A DNA stretch of 64,000 nucleotides from NCBI GenBank assembly GCA_029961685.1, contig JARWKL010000016.1:7022358-7086357 (forward strand), read 5' to 3'. The notes below the pieces were generated by a model. That model was not told where the DNA came from, ran no database searches, and saw only the letters and a program-made list of their open reading frames with translations. This stretch comes from Aristolochia californica. Lineage: Eukaryota > Streptophyta > Magnoliopsida > Piperales > Aristolochiaceae. Shown one piece after another: positions 1 through 12,640 of this stretch; the first letter of the stretch is position 1, and each line of letters starts with the position of its first letter. A program made the translations under genes and the position numbers.

Positions 1-780
1 TCACATGAACTCTAAAATTTTCGTTTTCTTATACCTTATATCTTTTTTGCTTACGAGAAAAATGGGAGAGTGAACACTCAAGTTTGGATCTGAAAACAAA
101 TTTGAGCATCCAAGCTGGAAATGCAGAAATGCTGAGAGAGATAGCTCCAAAAAGAATCTGTGATTTTTATTGATTGGCAAAAAGTGGGTTGTTTGGCTCT
201 GGAAAATATCCAACCACAATAGAATTTATTTTTTCCACTCCTTGAAATTTTTGCATCATTAGATCCACCTGCATCCCCAACATGTTTCTGGCATGCATAT
301 CCACCACATTTAAAGCATGTTATGATCAGTTAGAAGTCCCTTTCCGATAAAATTCCACCAAACTTATTATTAGGCGTTGTAATAGTTGAATTTCCCAAAG
401 ATGGATAACAAAACCTTGGAGTTCATTTTTAGTGCGTGAAATAATTTTCAAATTTTTTTTTGCATACATGAACTCTAAAATTTTCATTTTCTTATGCATT
501 ATATTTTTTTTGTTTACGAAAAAAATGGGAGAGTGAAAACTCAAGTTTGGATCTGAAAACAAATTTGAGCATCCAAGATGGAAATGCATAAATTCTGAGA
601 GAGATAGTTCCAAAAAGTATCTGTGATTTTGAAGGATAGGCAAAAAGTGGGTTGTTTGGCTCCGGTAAATATCCAACCACTTGAGAATTTGATTTTTTCC
701 ACTCCTTGAAATTTTTGGATCATTAGGTCCTCTTGCATCCTCAACATGTTTCTGGCATGCATATCCAACACATTTAAAGA
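1..780. repeat. Subfamily segment shared with 11.85-12.64 kb
   Basis: Private variants occur in the same order here and about 25 units downstream. Examples are TTTTCGTTTTCTTA with TTTGCTTACGAG, AGTGAACACTCAAG, CAAGCTGGAAATGCAG and GAGATAGCTCC, followed in the next unit by TATGCATTATATTTTT and AAATTCTGAGAGAG. The offset is about 11,854 bp including the net expansion caused by the insert at 4883. Runs of shared variants over more than one unit point to a segmental copy rather than parallel mutation. Confidence 0.75.
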
Positions 781-1249
781 GTTTTCGGATCAGTTAGAAG
801 TCCATTTCCTATAAAATTCCACCAAGCTTATTATTTGGGGTTGTATTAGTGGAATTTCCCAAACATGGATAACAAAAACTTGAGTTCATTTTTAGTGGGC
901 GAAATATTTTTCAAAATTTTTTTTGCATACATGAACTCTAAAATTTTAATTTTGTTATGCCTTATATCTTTCTTGTTTACGAGAAAAATGCGAGAATGAA
1001 AACTCATGTTTGGAACTGAAAACAAATTTGAGCATCCAAGATGGAAATGCACAAATGCTGAGAGAGATAGTTCCAAAAAGTATCTGTGATTTTTAAGGAT
1101 AGGCAAAAAGTTGGTTGTTTGGCTCTGGTAAATAGCCAACCACTTGAGAATTTGATTTTTTCCACTCCTTGAAATTTTTGGATCATTAGGTCCACTTGCA
1201 TCCTCAACATGTTTCTGGCATGCGTATCCACCACATTTAAAGCATGTTA

Positions 1250-1710
1250 GGATCAGTTTGAAGTCCCTTGCCTATAGAATGCCACCAAGCTTATTATTAG
1301 GGATTGTACTAGTGGAATTTCCCAAACATGGATAACAAAATCATGGAGTTCAGTTTTAGTGCGTGAAACAATTTTAAATTTTTTTTTTTGCTTTCATGAA
1401 CTCTAAAATTTTCATTTTGTTATGCCTTGTATCTTTTTTTTTACGAGAAAAATGGGAGAGTGAAAATTCAAGTTTGGAACTGAAAACAAATTTGAGCATC
1501 CATGATGGAAATGCACAAATGCTGAGAGAGATAGTTCTAAAAAGTATCTGTGACTTTTAAGGATTCACAGAAAGTGGGTTGTTTCGCTCTGGTAAATATC
1601 CAACCATTTGAGAATAATATTTTTTCCACTCACTAAAATTTTTGGATCATTAGGTCCACTTGCATCCTCAATATGTTTCATGCATGCATATCCACCACAT
1701 TTAAAGCATG
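1250..1710. repeat. Variant satellite unit with a distant twin at 15.9-16.35 kb
   Basis: This unit has an unusual set of variants: CCCTTGCCTATAGAATGCC, CTTTCATGAACTC, a GTGTATC-type change in the GCCTTATATC block, GGATTCACAGAAAGTGG, GTTTCGCTCTGG, GAGAATAATATTTTTTCC and TTTCATGCATGC. Nearly the whole set recurs about 31 units away, so the two share a recent ancestor despite the distance. Confidence 0.75.
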
Positions 1711-4700
1711 TTAGGATCAGTTAGAAGTCCCTTTCCTATAAAATTCCACCAAGCTTATTATTAGGGGTTGTAATAGTGGAATTTCTCAAACATGGATAAC
1801 AAAACCTTGGAGTTCAGTTTTAGTGCGTGAAATAATTTTCAAATTTTTTTTTGCAAGCATGAACTCTAAAATTTTCATTTTTTTAAGCCTTATATCTCTT
1901 TTGTTTACGAGAAAAATGGGAGAGTGAAAACTTAAGTTTGGTGATCTGAAAACTAATTTGAGCATCCAAGATGGAAATCCACAAATGCTAAGAGAGATAG
2001 TTCCAGAAAGTATTTGTGATTTTTAAGGATAGGCAAAAAGTGGGTTGTTTGGCTCTGGTAAATGTCCAACCACTTGAGAATTTGATTTTTTCCGCTCCTT
2101 GAAATTTTTTGATCATTAGGTCCACTTGCATCCTCAACATGTTTTTTGCATGCATATCCACCAAATTTAAAGCATGTTAGGATCAGTTAGAAGTCCCTTT
2201 CCTACAAAATTTAACCAAGCTTATTATTAGGGGTTGTACTAGTGGAATTTCCCAAACATGGATAACAAAACCTTGGAGTTCATTTTTAGTGCGTGAAATA
2301 ATTTTCAAATTTTTTTTTGCATAAAAGAACTCTAAAATTTTCAATTTGTTATGCCTTATATCTTTTTTTTTTACGAGAAAAATGGGTGAGTGAAAACTCA
2401 AGTTTGGATCTGAAAACAAATGTGAGCATCCAAGATGGTAATGCAGAAATGCTGAGAGACATAGTTCCAAAAAGTATATGTGATTTTTAAGGATAGGCAA
2501 AAATTGGGTTGTTTGGCTCTGGTTAAATATCCAACCACTTGAGAATTTCATTTTTTCCACTCCTAGAAATTTTTGGATCGTTAGCTCAACTTGCATCCTC
2601 AACATGTTTCTGGCATACATATCCACTATATTTAAAGCAAGTTAGGCTCAGTTAGAAGTCCCTTTCTTATAAAATTCCACCAAACTTATTATTAGGGGTT
2701 GAACTAGTGGAATTTCCCAAAGATGGATAACAAAACCTTGGAGTTCATTTTTAGTGCGTGAAATAATTTTCAAATTTTTTTTTGCATACATGAACTCTAA
2801 ACTTTTCATTTTGTTATGCCTTATATCTTTTTTGTTTACGAGAAAAATGGGTGAGTGAAAACTCAAGTTTGGATCTGAAAACATATGTGAGCATCCAAAA
2901 TGGAAATGCACAAATGCTGAGAGAGATAGTTCCAAAAAGTATCTATGATTTTTAAGGATAGGCAAAAAGTGGGTTGTTTGGCTCTAGTAAATATCCAACC
3001 ACTTGAGAATTTCATTTTTTCCACTCCTAGAAATTTTTGGATCATTAGCTCAACTTGCATCCTCAACATGTTTCTGGCATGCATATCCACTACATTTAAA
3101 GCATGTTAGGATCAGTTAGAAGTCCCTTTCCTATAAAATTCCACCAAACTTATTATTAGGGGTTGTACTAGTGGAATTTCCCAAAGATGGATAACAAAAC
3201 CTTGGAGTTCATTTTTAGTGCGTGAAATAATTTTCAAATTTTTTTTTGCATACATGAACTCTAAAATTTTTATTTTTTTATGCCCTATATCTTTTTTGTT
3301 TACGAGAAAAATTGGAGAGTGAAAACTCAAGTTTGGATCTGAAAACAAATTTGAGCATCCAAGATGGAAATGCACAAATGCTGAGAGGGATAGTTTCAAA
3401 AAGTATCAGTGATTTTTAAGGATAGGCAAAAAGTGGGTTGTTTGGCTCTGCTAAATATCCAACCACTCGAGAATTTGATTTTTTCCACTCCTAGAAATTT
3501 TTGGATCATTAGGTCCACTTGCATCCTCAACATGTTTCTGGCATGCATATCCACCACATTTAAAGCATGTTAGGATCAGTTAGAAGTCCCTTTCCTATAA
3601 AATTCCACCAAGCTTATTATTTGGGGTTGTACTAGTTGAATTTCCCAAACATTGATAACAAAACCTTGGAGTTCATTTTTAGTGCGTGAAATAATTTTCA
3701 AAGTTTTTTTTGCATTCGTGAACTCTAAAATTTTCATTTTTTAACGCCTTATATCTTTTTTGTTTACGAGAAAAATGGAAGAGTAAACCTGAAGTTTGGA
3801 TTTGAAAACAAATATGAGCATCCAAGATGGAAATGCACAAATGCTGAGAGAGATAGTTCCAAAAAGTTTCTATGATTTTTAAGGAAAGGCGAAAAGTGGG
3901 TTGTTTGGCTCTAGTAAAAATCCAACCACTTCAGAATTTGATTTTTTCCACTCCTTGAAATTTTAGGATCATTAGGTCAACTTGCATCCTCAAAATGTTT
4001 CTGGCATGCATATCCACTACATTTAAAAGCAAGTGAGGATCAGTTAGAAGACCCTTTCCTATAAAATTCCAGCAAGCTTATTATTAGGGGTTGTACTAGT
4101 GGAATTTCTAAAGCAGGGATAACCAAACCTTGGAGTACATTTTTAGCGCGAGAAATAACTTTCAAATTTTTTTTTGCATACATGAACTCTAAAATTTTCA
4201 TTTTGTTATGCCTTATATCTTTATTGTTTACGAGAAAAATTGGAGACTGAAAACTCAAGTTTGGATCTGAAAACAAATTTGAGCATCCAAGATGGAAATG
4301 CACAATTGCTAAGAGGGATAGTTCAAAAAAGTATCTGTGATTTTTAAGGATTGGCAAAAAGTGGGTTGTTTGGCTCTGCTACACATCCAACCACTTGAGA
4401 ATTTGATTTTTTCCCCACTCCTTCAAATTTTTGGATCATTAGGTCCACTAGCATCCTCAACATGTTTCTGGCATGCATATCCACCACATTTAAAGCATGT
4501 TAGGATCAGTTAGAAGTCTCTTTCTTATAAAATTCCACCAAGCTTATTAGTAGGGGTTGTACTAGTGGAATTTCCCAAACAAGGAGAACAAACCTTGGAG
4601 TTCTTTTTTAGTGCGTGAAATAATTTTCAATTTTTTTTTTGCATACTCGAAATCTAAAATTTTCATTTTGTTACGGCTTATAGATTTTTTTTTACGAGAA

Positions 4701-4882
4701 AAATGGGATAGTGAAAACACAAGTTTGGTGATCTGAAAACAAATTTGAGCATCCAAGATGGAAATGCACAAATGCTGAGAGAGATAGTTCCGAAAAGTAT
4801 CTGTTATTTTTAAGGATACGCAAAAAGTGGGTTGTTTGGCTTTACTAAATATCCAACCACTTGAGAATTTGATTTTTTTCCA

Positions 4883-5254
4883 GCTTTTTCGTGAAAGAGA
4901 TGACCTCTGTTGTACCTCAAAAGAGAAAGGTAATTCCTCTTCCTTTTCCTTCTAAGATCTCCTCAAAGACTCCCCAATGGATGCAGCAAACCCCCAAGAG
5001 AGTTCACACCAAGAACCCTAGAATAGAGAACCTAGAAGGAACCTAAATTACCCTAGTTTATGCTAATTCCAAACTTACTTTATTTCTCTATCCTTACCCC
5101 TTAAATAGGGTAATTAACATCAACATAGGTTAGGGTTATAAAACCCAATTCTACCCCAACCTTTAATTCATATTACAAATCAATAAAATTCGAAATTAAA
5201 AGCAACATAAATAATAAAAGTAAAGTAGATGACTCAGTCTTATCGAGTCCATAA
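4883..5254. mobile_element. Unique 372-bp insert in the satellite; possible remnant of an LTR retrotransposon or gene leader
   Basis: This is the only stretch in the window without satellite homology. On the left the satellite stops after gattttttt-cca; on the right it resumes at caagcttattatt. About 121 bp of the expected unit is missing between those points, so the insert replaced satellite sequence. No target-site duplication, TG...CA ends or coding domain is visible. Read on the minus strand it is an A+T-rich tract, then a TATA-like TATTTAA (plus positions 5101-5107), then a purine/pyrimidine-biased leader rich in CTAGGGTT-like and GAGG/GGAA words. That order resembles a plant promoter with 5' leader or the U3-R-U5 part of an LTR. 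A small inverted repeat (GGGTT-ATAA-AACCC, 5133-5146) lies inside. The retrotransposon reading is inference from composition; a fragment of a gene promoter or untranslated region fits equally well. Confidence 0.4.
5097..5110 (-). promoter_or_regulatory. TATA-like element inside the insert
   Basis: On the minus strand the sequence reads CCCTATTTAAGGGG, a TATTTAA core in a short palindromic G/C frame. It lies between an A+T-rich tract (plus 5150-5225) and a more G+C-rich leader-like tract (plus 4890-5045), which is where a core promoter would sit. There is no transcript evidence and no downstream gene, because the leader runs straight into satellite. Such a motif can easily occur by chance in A+T-rich DNA. 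Confidence 0.2.
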
Positions 5255-7849
5255 CAAGCTTATTATTAGGGGTTGTACTAGTGGAATTTCGCAAACATGG
5301 ATAACAAAAGCTTGGAGTTCATTTATAGTACGTGAAATAATTTTCAAATTTTTTTTGAATACATGAACTCTAGAATTTTCATTTTGTTATGCCTAATATT
5401 TTTTTTGTTTACGAGAAAAATGGGAGAGTGAAAACTCAAGTTTGGATATGAAAACAAATTTGAGCATCCAAGATGGAAATGCACAAATGCAGAGAGAGAT
5501 AGTTCCAAAAAGTATTGGTGATTTTTAAAGATAGACAAAAAGTGGGTTGTTTGGCTCTGGAAAATATCCAAGCACTTGAGAATTTGATTTTTTCCACTCC
5601 TTGAAATTTTTGGATCACTAGGTCCACTTGCATCCTCAACATGTTTCTGGCATGCATATCCACCACATTTAAAGCATGTTAGGATCATTTAAGTCCCTTT
5701 CCTATAAAATTCCACCAAGCTTTTTATTAGGGGTTGTACTAGTGGAATTTCCCATACATGGATAACAAAACCTTGGAGTTCATTTTTAGTGCGTGAAATA
5801 ATTTTCAAATTTTTTTTGCAAACATGAATGAACTCTCAAATTTTCATTTTCTTATGCCATATATCTTTTTTGTTTACGAGAGAAAATGGGAGAGTGAAAA
5901 CTCAAGTTTGGATCTAAAAAAAAATTTGAGCATCCATGATGGAAATGCACAAATGCTGTGAGAGATAGTTCCATAAAGTATCTATGATTTTTTAGGATAG
6001 GCAAAAAGTCAGTTGTTTTGCTCTGGTAAATATCCAACCACTTGAGAATTTGATTTTTTCCACAATTTGAAATTTTTGGATCATTAGGTCCACTTGCATC
6101 CTCAACATGTTTCTGGCTTGCATATCCACCACATTTAAAGCATGTTAGGATCAGTTAGAAGTCCCTTTCCGATAAAATTCCACCAAGCTAATTATTAGGG
6201 GTTGCACTAGTCGCATTTCCCAAACATGGATAACAAAACCTTGGAGTTCATTTTTCGTGCTAGAAATAATTTTCAATTTTTTTTTTTTTGCATACATAAA
6301 CTCTAAAATATTTATTTTTTTATGTTTTATATCTTTTTTGTTTACGAGAAAAATGGGAGAGTGAAAACTCAAGGTTGGATCTGAAAACAAATTTGAGCGT
6401 CGAAGATGGAAATGGACAGATGCTGAGATAGATAGTTCCAAAAAGTATCTATGATTTTTAAAGATAGGAAAAAAATGGGTTGTTTGGCTCTGGTAAATAT
6501 CCAACCACTTGACAATTTGATTTTTTCCACTCCATGAAATTTTTGGATCATTAGGTCCACTTGCATCCTCAACAAGTTTCTGGCATGCATATCCACCACA
6601 TTTAAAGCATGTTAGGATCAGTTAGAAGTCCCTTTTCTATAAATTCCACTAAGCTTATTATTAGGGGTTGTACTAGTAGAATTTCCAAAACTTGAATAAC
6701 AAAACTATGGAGTTCAATTTTAGTGCGTGAAAAAATTTTCAAATTTTTTTTTGCATACTTCAACTCTAAAATTTTCATTTTGTTATGCCTTATATCTTTT
6801 TTGTTTACGAGAAAAATGGGAGAGTGAAAACTCAAGTTTGGATTTGAAAACAAATTTGAGCATCTAAGATGGAAATGCACAAATGCTGAGAGAGATAGTT
6901 CCAAAAAGTATCTGTGATTTTTAAGGATAGGAAAAAAGTGGGTTGTTTGGCTCTGGTAAATATGCAACCACTTGAGAATATGATTTTTTCCACTCCTTGA
7001 AATTTTTGGATCATTAGGTCCACTTGCATCCTCAAGATGTTTTTAGCATGCATATCCACCACATTTAAAGCATGTTAGGATCAGTTAGAAGTCCCTTTCC
7101 CATAAAATTCCACCAAACTTATTATTAGGGGTTGAAAAAATGGAATTTTCCAAATATGGATAACAAAACCTTGGAGTTCATTTTTAGTGCGTGATATAAT
7201 TTTCAAATTTTTTTTGCATACTTGAACTTTAAAATTTTCATTTTGTTATGCCTTATATCTTTTTTGTTTACGAGAAAAATGAAAGAGTGAAAACTCAAGT
7301 TTGGATCTGAAAACAAATTTGAGCACCCAAAATGGAAATGCCCAAATGCTGAGGGAGATAGTTCAAAAAAGTATCTGTGATTTTTAAGGATAGGCAGAAA
7401 GTGGGATGTTTGGCTCTGGTGCATATCAAACCACTTGAGAATTTTATTTTTTCCACTCCTTGAAATTTTTGTATCATTAGGTGCACTTGCATCCTCAACA
7501 TGTTTCTGGCATGCATATCCACCACATTTAAAGCATGTTAGGATCAGTTAGAAGTCCCTTTCCTATAAAATTCTATCAAGCTTATTATTAGGTGTTGTAC
7601 TAGTGGAATTTCGCAAACACGGATAACAAAACCTTGCAGTTCATTTTTAGTGCGTGAAATAATTTTTAAATTTTTTTTTGCATACATGAACTCTAAAATT
7701 TTCATTTTGTTACGCTTTATATCTTTTTTGTTTACGAGAAAAATGGGAGAGTGATAACTCAAGTTTGGATCTTAAAACAAAGTTGAACATCCAAGATGTA
7801 AATGCACAAATTCTGAGAGAGATAGTTCCAAAAAGTATCTGTGATTTTT

Positions 7850-10700
7850 AAGGAGAGGCAAAATGTGGGCTGTTTGGCTCTGGTAATTATCCAACCACTT
7901 TCAGAATTTGATTTTTTCCACTCCTTGAAATTTTTGGATCATTAGGTCTACTTGCATCCTCAACAAGTTTCTGGCATTCATATCCACCACATTTACAGGA
8001 TGTTAGGATCAGTTAGAAGTCCCTTTCCTATAAAATTCCACCAATCTTATTATTAGGGCTTGTACTAATGGAATTTCCCAAACATGGATAACAAAACCTT
8101 GGAGTTCATTTTTATTGCTTGAAATAATTTTCAAATTATTTTTTGCATACATGAACTCTAAAATTTTCATTTTGTTATGCCTAATACCTTTTTTTTCTAT
8201 GAGAAAAATGGGAGAGTGGAAACTCAAGTTTGGATATGAAAACAAATTTGAGCATCCAAGATGGAAATGCACAAATGCACAGAGAGATAGTTCCAAAAAG
8301 TATTTGTGATTTTTAAGGATTGTCAAAATGTGGGTTGTTTGGCTATGGAAAATATCCAACCGCTTGAAAATTTTATTTGTTTCACTCCTTGAAATTTTTC
8401 GATCATTAGGTCCACTTGCATCCTCAACATGTTTCTGGCATGCATATCCACCACATTTATAGCATGTTAGGATCAGTTAGAAGTCCCTTTCCTATAAAAT
8501 TCCACAGAGCTTATTATTATTGGTTGTACTAGTGGAATTTCCCAAACATGGATAACAAAACCTTGGAGTTCATTTTTAGTGCGTGAAATAATTTTCAAAT
8601 TTTTTTTTGTATACATCAACTCTAAAATTTTCATTTTGTTATGCCTTATATCTTTTTTGTTTACGAGAAACATGGAAGTGTAAAAACTCAAATTTTGATC
8701 TGAAAACAAATTTGAGCATCCAAGATGGAAATGCACAAATGCTGAGAGAGATAGTTCCAAAAAGTATCTGTGATTTTTAAGGTTAGGCAAAAAGTGGGTT
8801 GTTTGGGTCAGCTAAAAATCCAACCATTTTAGAATTTTATTTTTTCCACTTCATGAAATTTTTGGATCATTAGGTCCACTTGCATCCTCAACATGTTTCC
8901 GGCATGCATATCCACCACATTTAAAGCATGTTTGAATCAGTTAGATGTCCTTTTCCTATAAAATTCCACCAAGCTTATTATTAGGGGTTGTAATAGTGGA
9001 ATTTCTCAAACATGGATAACAAAACCTTGGAGTTCAGTTTTATTGCGTGAAATAATTTTCAATTTTTTTTTGCATGCATGAACTCTAAAATTTTCATTTT
9101 GTTACACCTTTTTATCTCTTTTGTTTACGAGAAAAATGGGAGAGTGAAAACTCAAGTTTGGTGATCTGAAGACCAATTTGAGCATGCAAGATGGAAATGC
9201 ACAAATGCTGAGAGAGACAGTTCCAAAAAGTATCTGTGATTTTTAAGGATAGGCAAAAAGTGGGTTGTTTGGCTCTTGTAAATATCCAACCACTTGAGTT
9301 TTTTATTTTTTCCACTCCTTGAAATTTTTTTATCATTAGGTCCACTTCCATCCTCAACATGTTTCTGGCATGCATATCCACCACAATGCATGTTAGGATC
9401 AACTAGAAGTCCCTTTCCTATAAAATTCCCCAGAGCCTATTATTAGGGGTTGTACTTGTGCAATTTCCCAAACATGGATAACAAAACCTTGGAGTTCATT
9501 TTTAGTGCGTGAAATAATTTTCAAATTTTTTTTTGCATAGATGAACTCCAAAATTTTCATTTTGTTATGCCTTATATCTTTTTTGTTTGCGAGAAAAATG
9601 GGTGAGTGAAAACTCAAGTTTAGATATGAAAACAAATTTGAGCATCCAAGACGGAAATGTGCAAATGCTGAGAGAGATAGTTCAAAAAAGTAACTATGAT
9701 CTTTAAGGATAGGATAAAAGTGGGTTGTTTGGCTATGGTAAATATCCAACCACTTGAGAATTTGATTTTTTCCACTCCATGAAATTTTTGGATCATTAGG
9801 TCCACTTGGATCCTCAACATGTTTTTGGCATGCATATCCACCACATTTAATGTATGTTAAGATCAGTTAGAAGTCCCTTTCCTATAAAATTCCACCAAGC
9901 TTATTATTAGGGGTTGTACTAGTGGAATTTCCCAAACATGGATAACAAAACCTTGGAGTTCATTTTTAGTGCGTGAAATATTTTTCAATTTTTTTTTTGC
10001 ATACAAGAACTCGAAAATTTTCATTTTGTTATGCCTTATATCTTTTTTGTTTAGGTGAAAAATGGGAGAGTGAAAACTCAAGTTTGGATTTGAAAACAAA
10101 TTTGAGCATCCAAGATGGAAATGCACAAATGCTGAGAGAGATAGTTCCTTAAAATATCTGAGATTTTTAAGGATAGGCAAAAAGTGGGTTGTTTGGCTCT
10201 AGTAATTATCCAACCACTTGAGAATTTGATATTTTGAACTCCATGAAATTTTTGGATCATTAGGTCCACTTGCATCCTCAACATGTTTCTGGCATTCATA
10301 TTCACCACATTTACAGCATGTTAGGATTAGTTAGAAGTCCCTTTCCTATAAAATTCCACCAATCTTATTCTTAGGGGTTGTACTACTGGAATTTCCCAAC
10401 CATGGATAACAAAACCTTGGAGTTCATTTTTATTGCATGAAATAATTTTCAAATTTTTTTTTGCGTACATGAACTCTAAAATTTTCATTTTGTTATGCCT
10501 TATATCTTTTTTGTTTACGAGAAAAATGGGAGAGTGAAAACTCAAGTTTGGATCTGAAAACAAATTTGAGCATCCAAGATGGATATGCACAACTGCTAAG
10601 AGAGATAGTTCCAAAAAGTATTTGTGATTTTTAAGGAGAGGCGAAATGTGGGTTGTTTGGCTCTAGTAATTATCCAACCACTTGAGAATTTGATTTTTTC
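7850..10700. repeat. Region with 5- and 6-unit spaced relatives
   Basis: Rare variants recur at spacings of five or six units. CCACATTTACAG with ATGTTAGG is near 7988 and 10308. TTTTTATTGC.TGAAATAATT is near 8110 and 10428. GGAGAGGC.AAATGTGGG with GGTAATTATCC or AGTAATTATCC is near 7854 and 10635. ATGCCTAATACC is near 8178 and 10962. Two slightly different offsets (about 2.32 and 2.78 kb) suggest a 5-unit copy later disturbed by gain or loss of one unit. Confidence 0.55.
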
Positions 10701-11849
10701 CACTCCATGAAATTTGTTGATCATTAGGTCCACTTGCATCCATAACATGTTTCTGGCATGCATATCCAACACATTTAAAGCCTGTTAGGATCAGTTAGAA
10801 GCCCTTTCCTATAAAATTCCACCAATCTTATTATTAGGGGTTGTACTAGTGGAATTTCCCTAACATGGATAACAAAACCTTGGAATTCATTTTTAGTGCG
10901 TGAAATAATTTTCAAATTTTTTTTTTTGCATACATCAACTCTAAAATTTTCCTTTTGTTATGCCTAATACCTTTTTTTTACAAGAAAACTGGAGAGTGAA
11001 ATCTCAAGTTTGGATATGAAAACAATTTTGAGCATCCTAGATGCAAAATGCACAAATGCTGAGAGAGATAGTTCCAAAAAGTATCTGTGATTTTTAAGGA
11101 TAGGCAAAAAGTGGGTTGTTTGGCTCTGGTAAATATCCAACCACTTGAGAATTTGATTTTTTCTACTCCTTGAAATTTTTGAATCATTAGGTCCACTTGC
11201 ATCCTCAATTTGTTTCTGGCATGCGTATCCACCTTATTTAAAGCATGTTACGGTCAGTTAGAAGTGCCTTTCCTATAAAATTCTACAAAGCTTATTATTA
11301 GGGGTTGTACTAGTGGAATATCCCAGACATGGATAACAAAACCTTGGAGTTCATTTTTAGTGCGTGAAATAATTTTCAATTTTTTTTTTTGTATACATGA
11401 ACTCTAAATTTTTTTTTATTTATGCCTTATATCTTTTTTGTTTACGAGAAAAATGCAAGAGTGAAAACTCAAGTTGGGATCTGAAAACAAATTTGAGCAT
11501 CCAAGATGGAAATGCACAAATGCTGAGAGAGATAGTTCCAAAAAGTATCTTTGATTTTTAAGGTAAGGCAAAAAGTGGGTTGTTTGGCACTGGTAAAAAT
11601 CCATCCATTTTAGAATTTTATTTTTTCTACTTCTTGAAATTTTTAGCTCATTAGGTCCACTGCATCCTCAACATGTTTCTGGCATGTGTATCCACCCCAT
11701 TTAAAGCATATTAGGATATGTTAGAAGTCCCTTTCCTATAAAATTCCACCAAGGTTATTATTAGGGGTTGTACCTGTAGAATTTCCAAAACATGGAGAAG
11801 AAAACCTTGGAGTTCATTTTTAGTGCGTGAAATAATTTTCAATTTTTTT

Positions 11850-12640
11850 TTTTGCACACATGAACTCTTAAATTTTCGTTTTCTTATGCCTTATATCTTT
11901 TTTGCTTACGAGAAAAATGGAAGAGTGAACACTCAAGTTTGGATCTGAAAAAAAATTGGAGCACCCAAGCTGGAAATGCAGAAATGCTGAGAGAGATAGC
12001 TCCAAAAAGTATCTGTGATTTTTATGGATTGGCAAAAAGTGGGTTGTTTGGCTCTGGAAAATATCCAACCACTTGAGAATTTTATTTTTTCCACTCCTTG
12101 AAATTTTTGCATCATTAGATCCACCTGCATCCTCAACATGTTTCTGGCATGCATATCCACCACATTTAAAGCATGTTATGACCAGTTAGAAGTCCCTTTC
12201 CGATAAAATTCCACCAAACTTATTATTAGGGGTTGTACTAGTTGAATTTCCCAAAGATGGATAACAAAACCTTGGAGTTCATTTTTAGGGCGTGAAATAA
12301 TTTTCAAATTTTTTTTTGCACACATGAACTCTAAAATTTTCATTTTCTTATGCATTATATTTTTTTTGTTTATGAGAAAAATGGGAGAGTGAAAACTCAA
12401 GTTTGGATCTGAAAACAAATTTGAGCATCCAAGATGGAAATGCACAAATTCTGAGAGAGATAGTTCCAAAAAGTATCTGTGATTTTTAAGGATAGGCAAA
12501 AAGTGGGTTGTTTGGCTCTACTAAATATCCAACCACTTGAGAATTTGATTTTTTCCACTCCTTGAAATTTTTGGATCATTAGGTCTACTTGCATCCTCAA
12601 CATATTTCTGGCATGCATATCCACCACATTTAAAGCATGC
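11850..12640. repeat. Subfamily segment, partner of 1-780
   Basis: This carries the same ordered private variants as the left edge of the window (GCTTACGAG, AAGCTGGAAATGCAG, GATAGCTCC, then GCATTATA in the following unit). Small differences between the two, such as a GTTTATGAG variant here, show they have diverged since the copy was made. No other content is visible. Confidence 0.75.

Larger units (their letters stand above)
1..4882. repeat. Satellite array, left segment (about 10.5 units of ~465 bp)
   Basis: Head-to-tail copies of one A+T-rich unit. The block reading aagcatgtta.gatcagtt recurs near 314, 1240, 1706, 2172, 2637 and 3100, which fixes the period at about 465 bp. Units differ from one another by scattered substitutions and small indels, with no reading frame kept intact. 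Two adjacent units around 2.4-3.1 kb share private variants (tgtgagcatcc; ttagctcaacttgc) and look like a local duplication. The left edge cuts into a unit, so the array continues outside the window. The segment ends abruptly at 4882, just after the T-rich block gatttttttcca, where unrelated DNA begins. I see no gene, promoter or RNA in it. The satellite family is not one I recognise. Confidence 0.97.

Noticed and set aside
2183..2626. A 147-codon minus-strand open frame, the longest in the window.
   Set aside because: It is two normally separate satellite frames joined by a single-base indel (an extra T in CTGGTTAAATATCC near 2523). No protein family is recognisable.
5130..5146. TTAGGGTT in the insert considered as telomeric repeat or interstitial telomere sequence.
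   Set aside because: Only a single TTAGGGTT-like word is present, with no tandem TTTAGGG array. It is part of a short inverted repeat in an otherwise non-telomeric fragment.
4883..5254. Insert considered as a complete transposon or solo LTR.
   Set aside because: There are no TG...CA ends, terminal inverted repeats or flanking target-site duplication, and satellite DNA was lost at the junction. Only a remnant can be supported.
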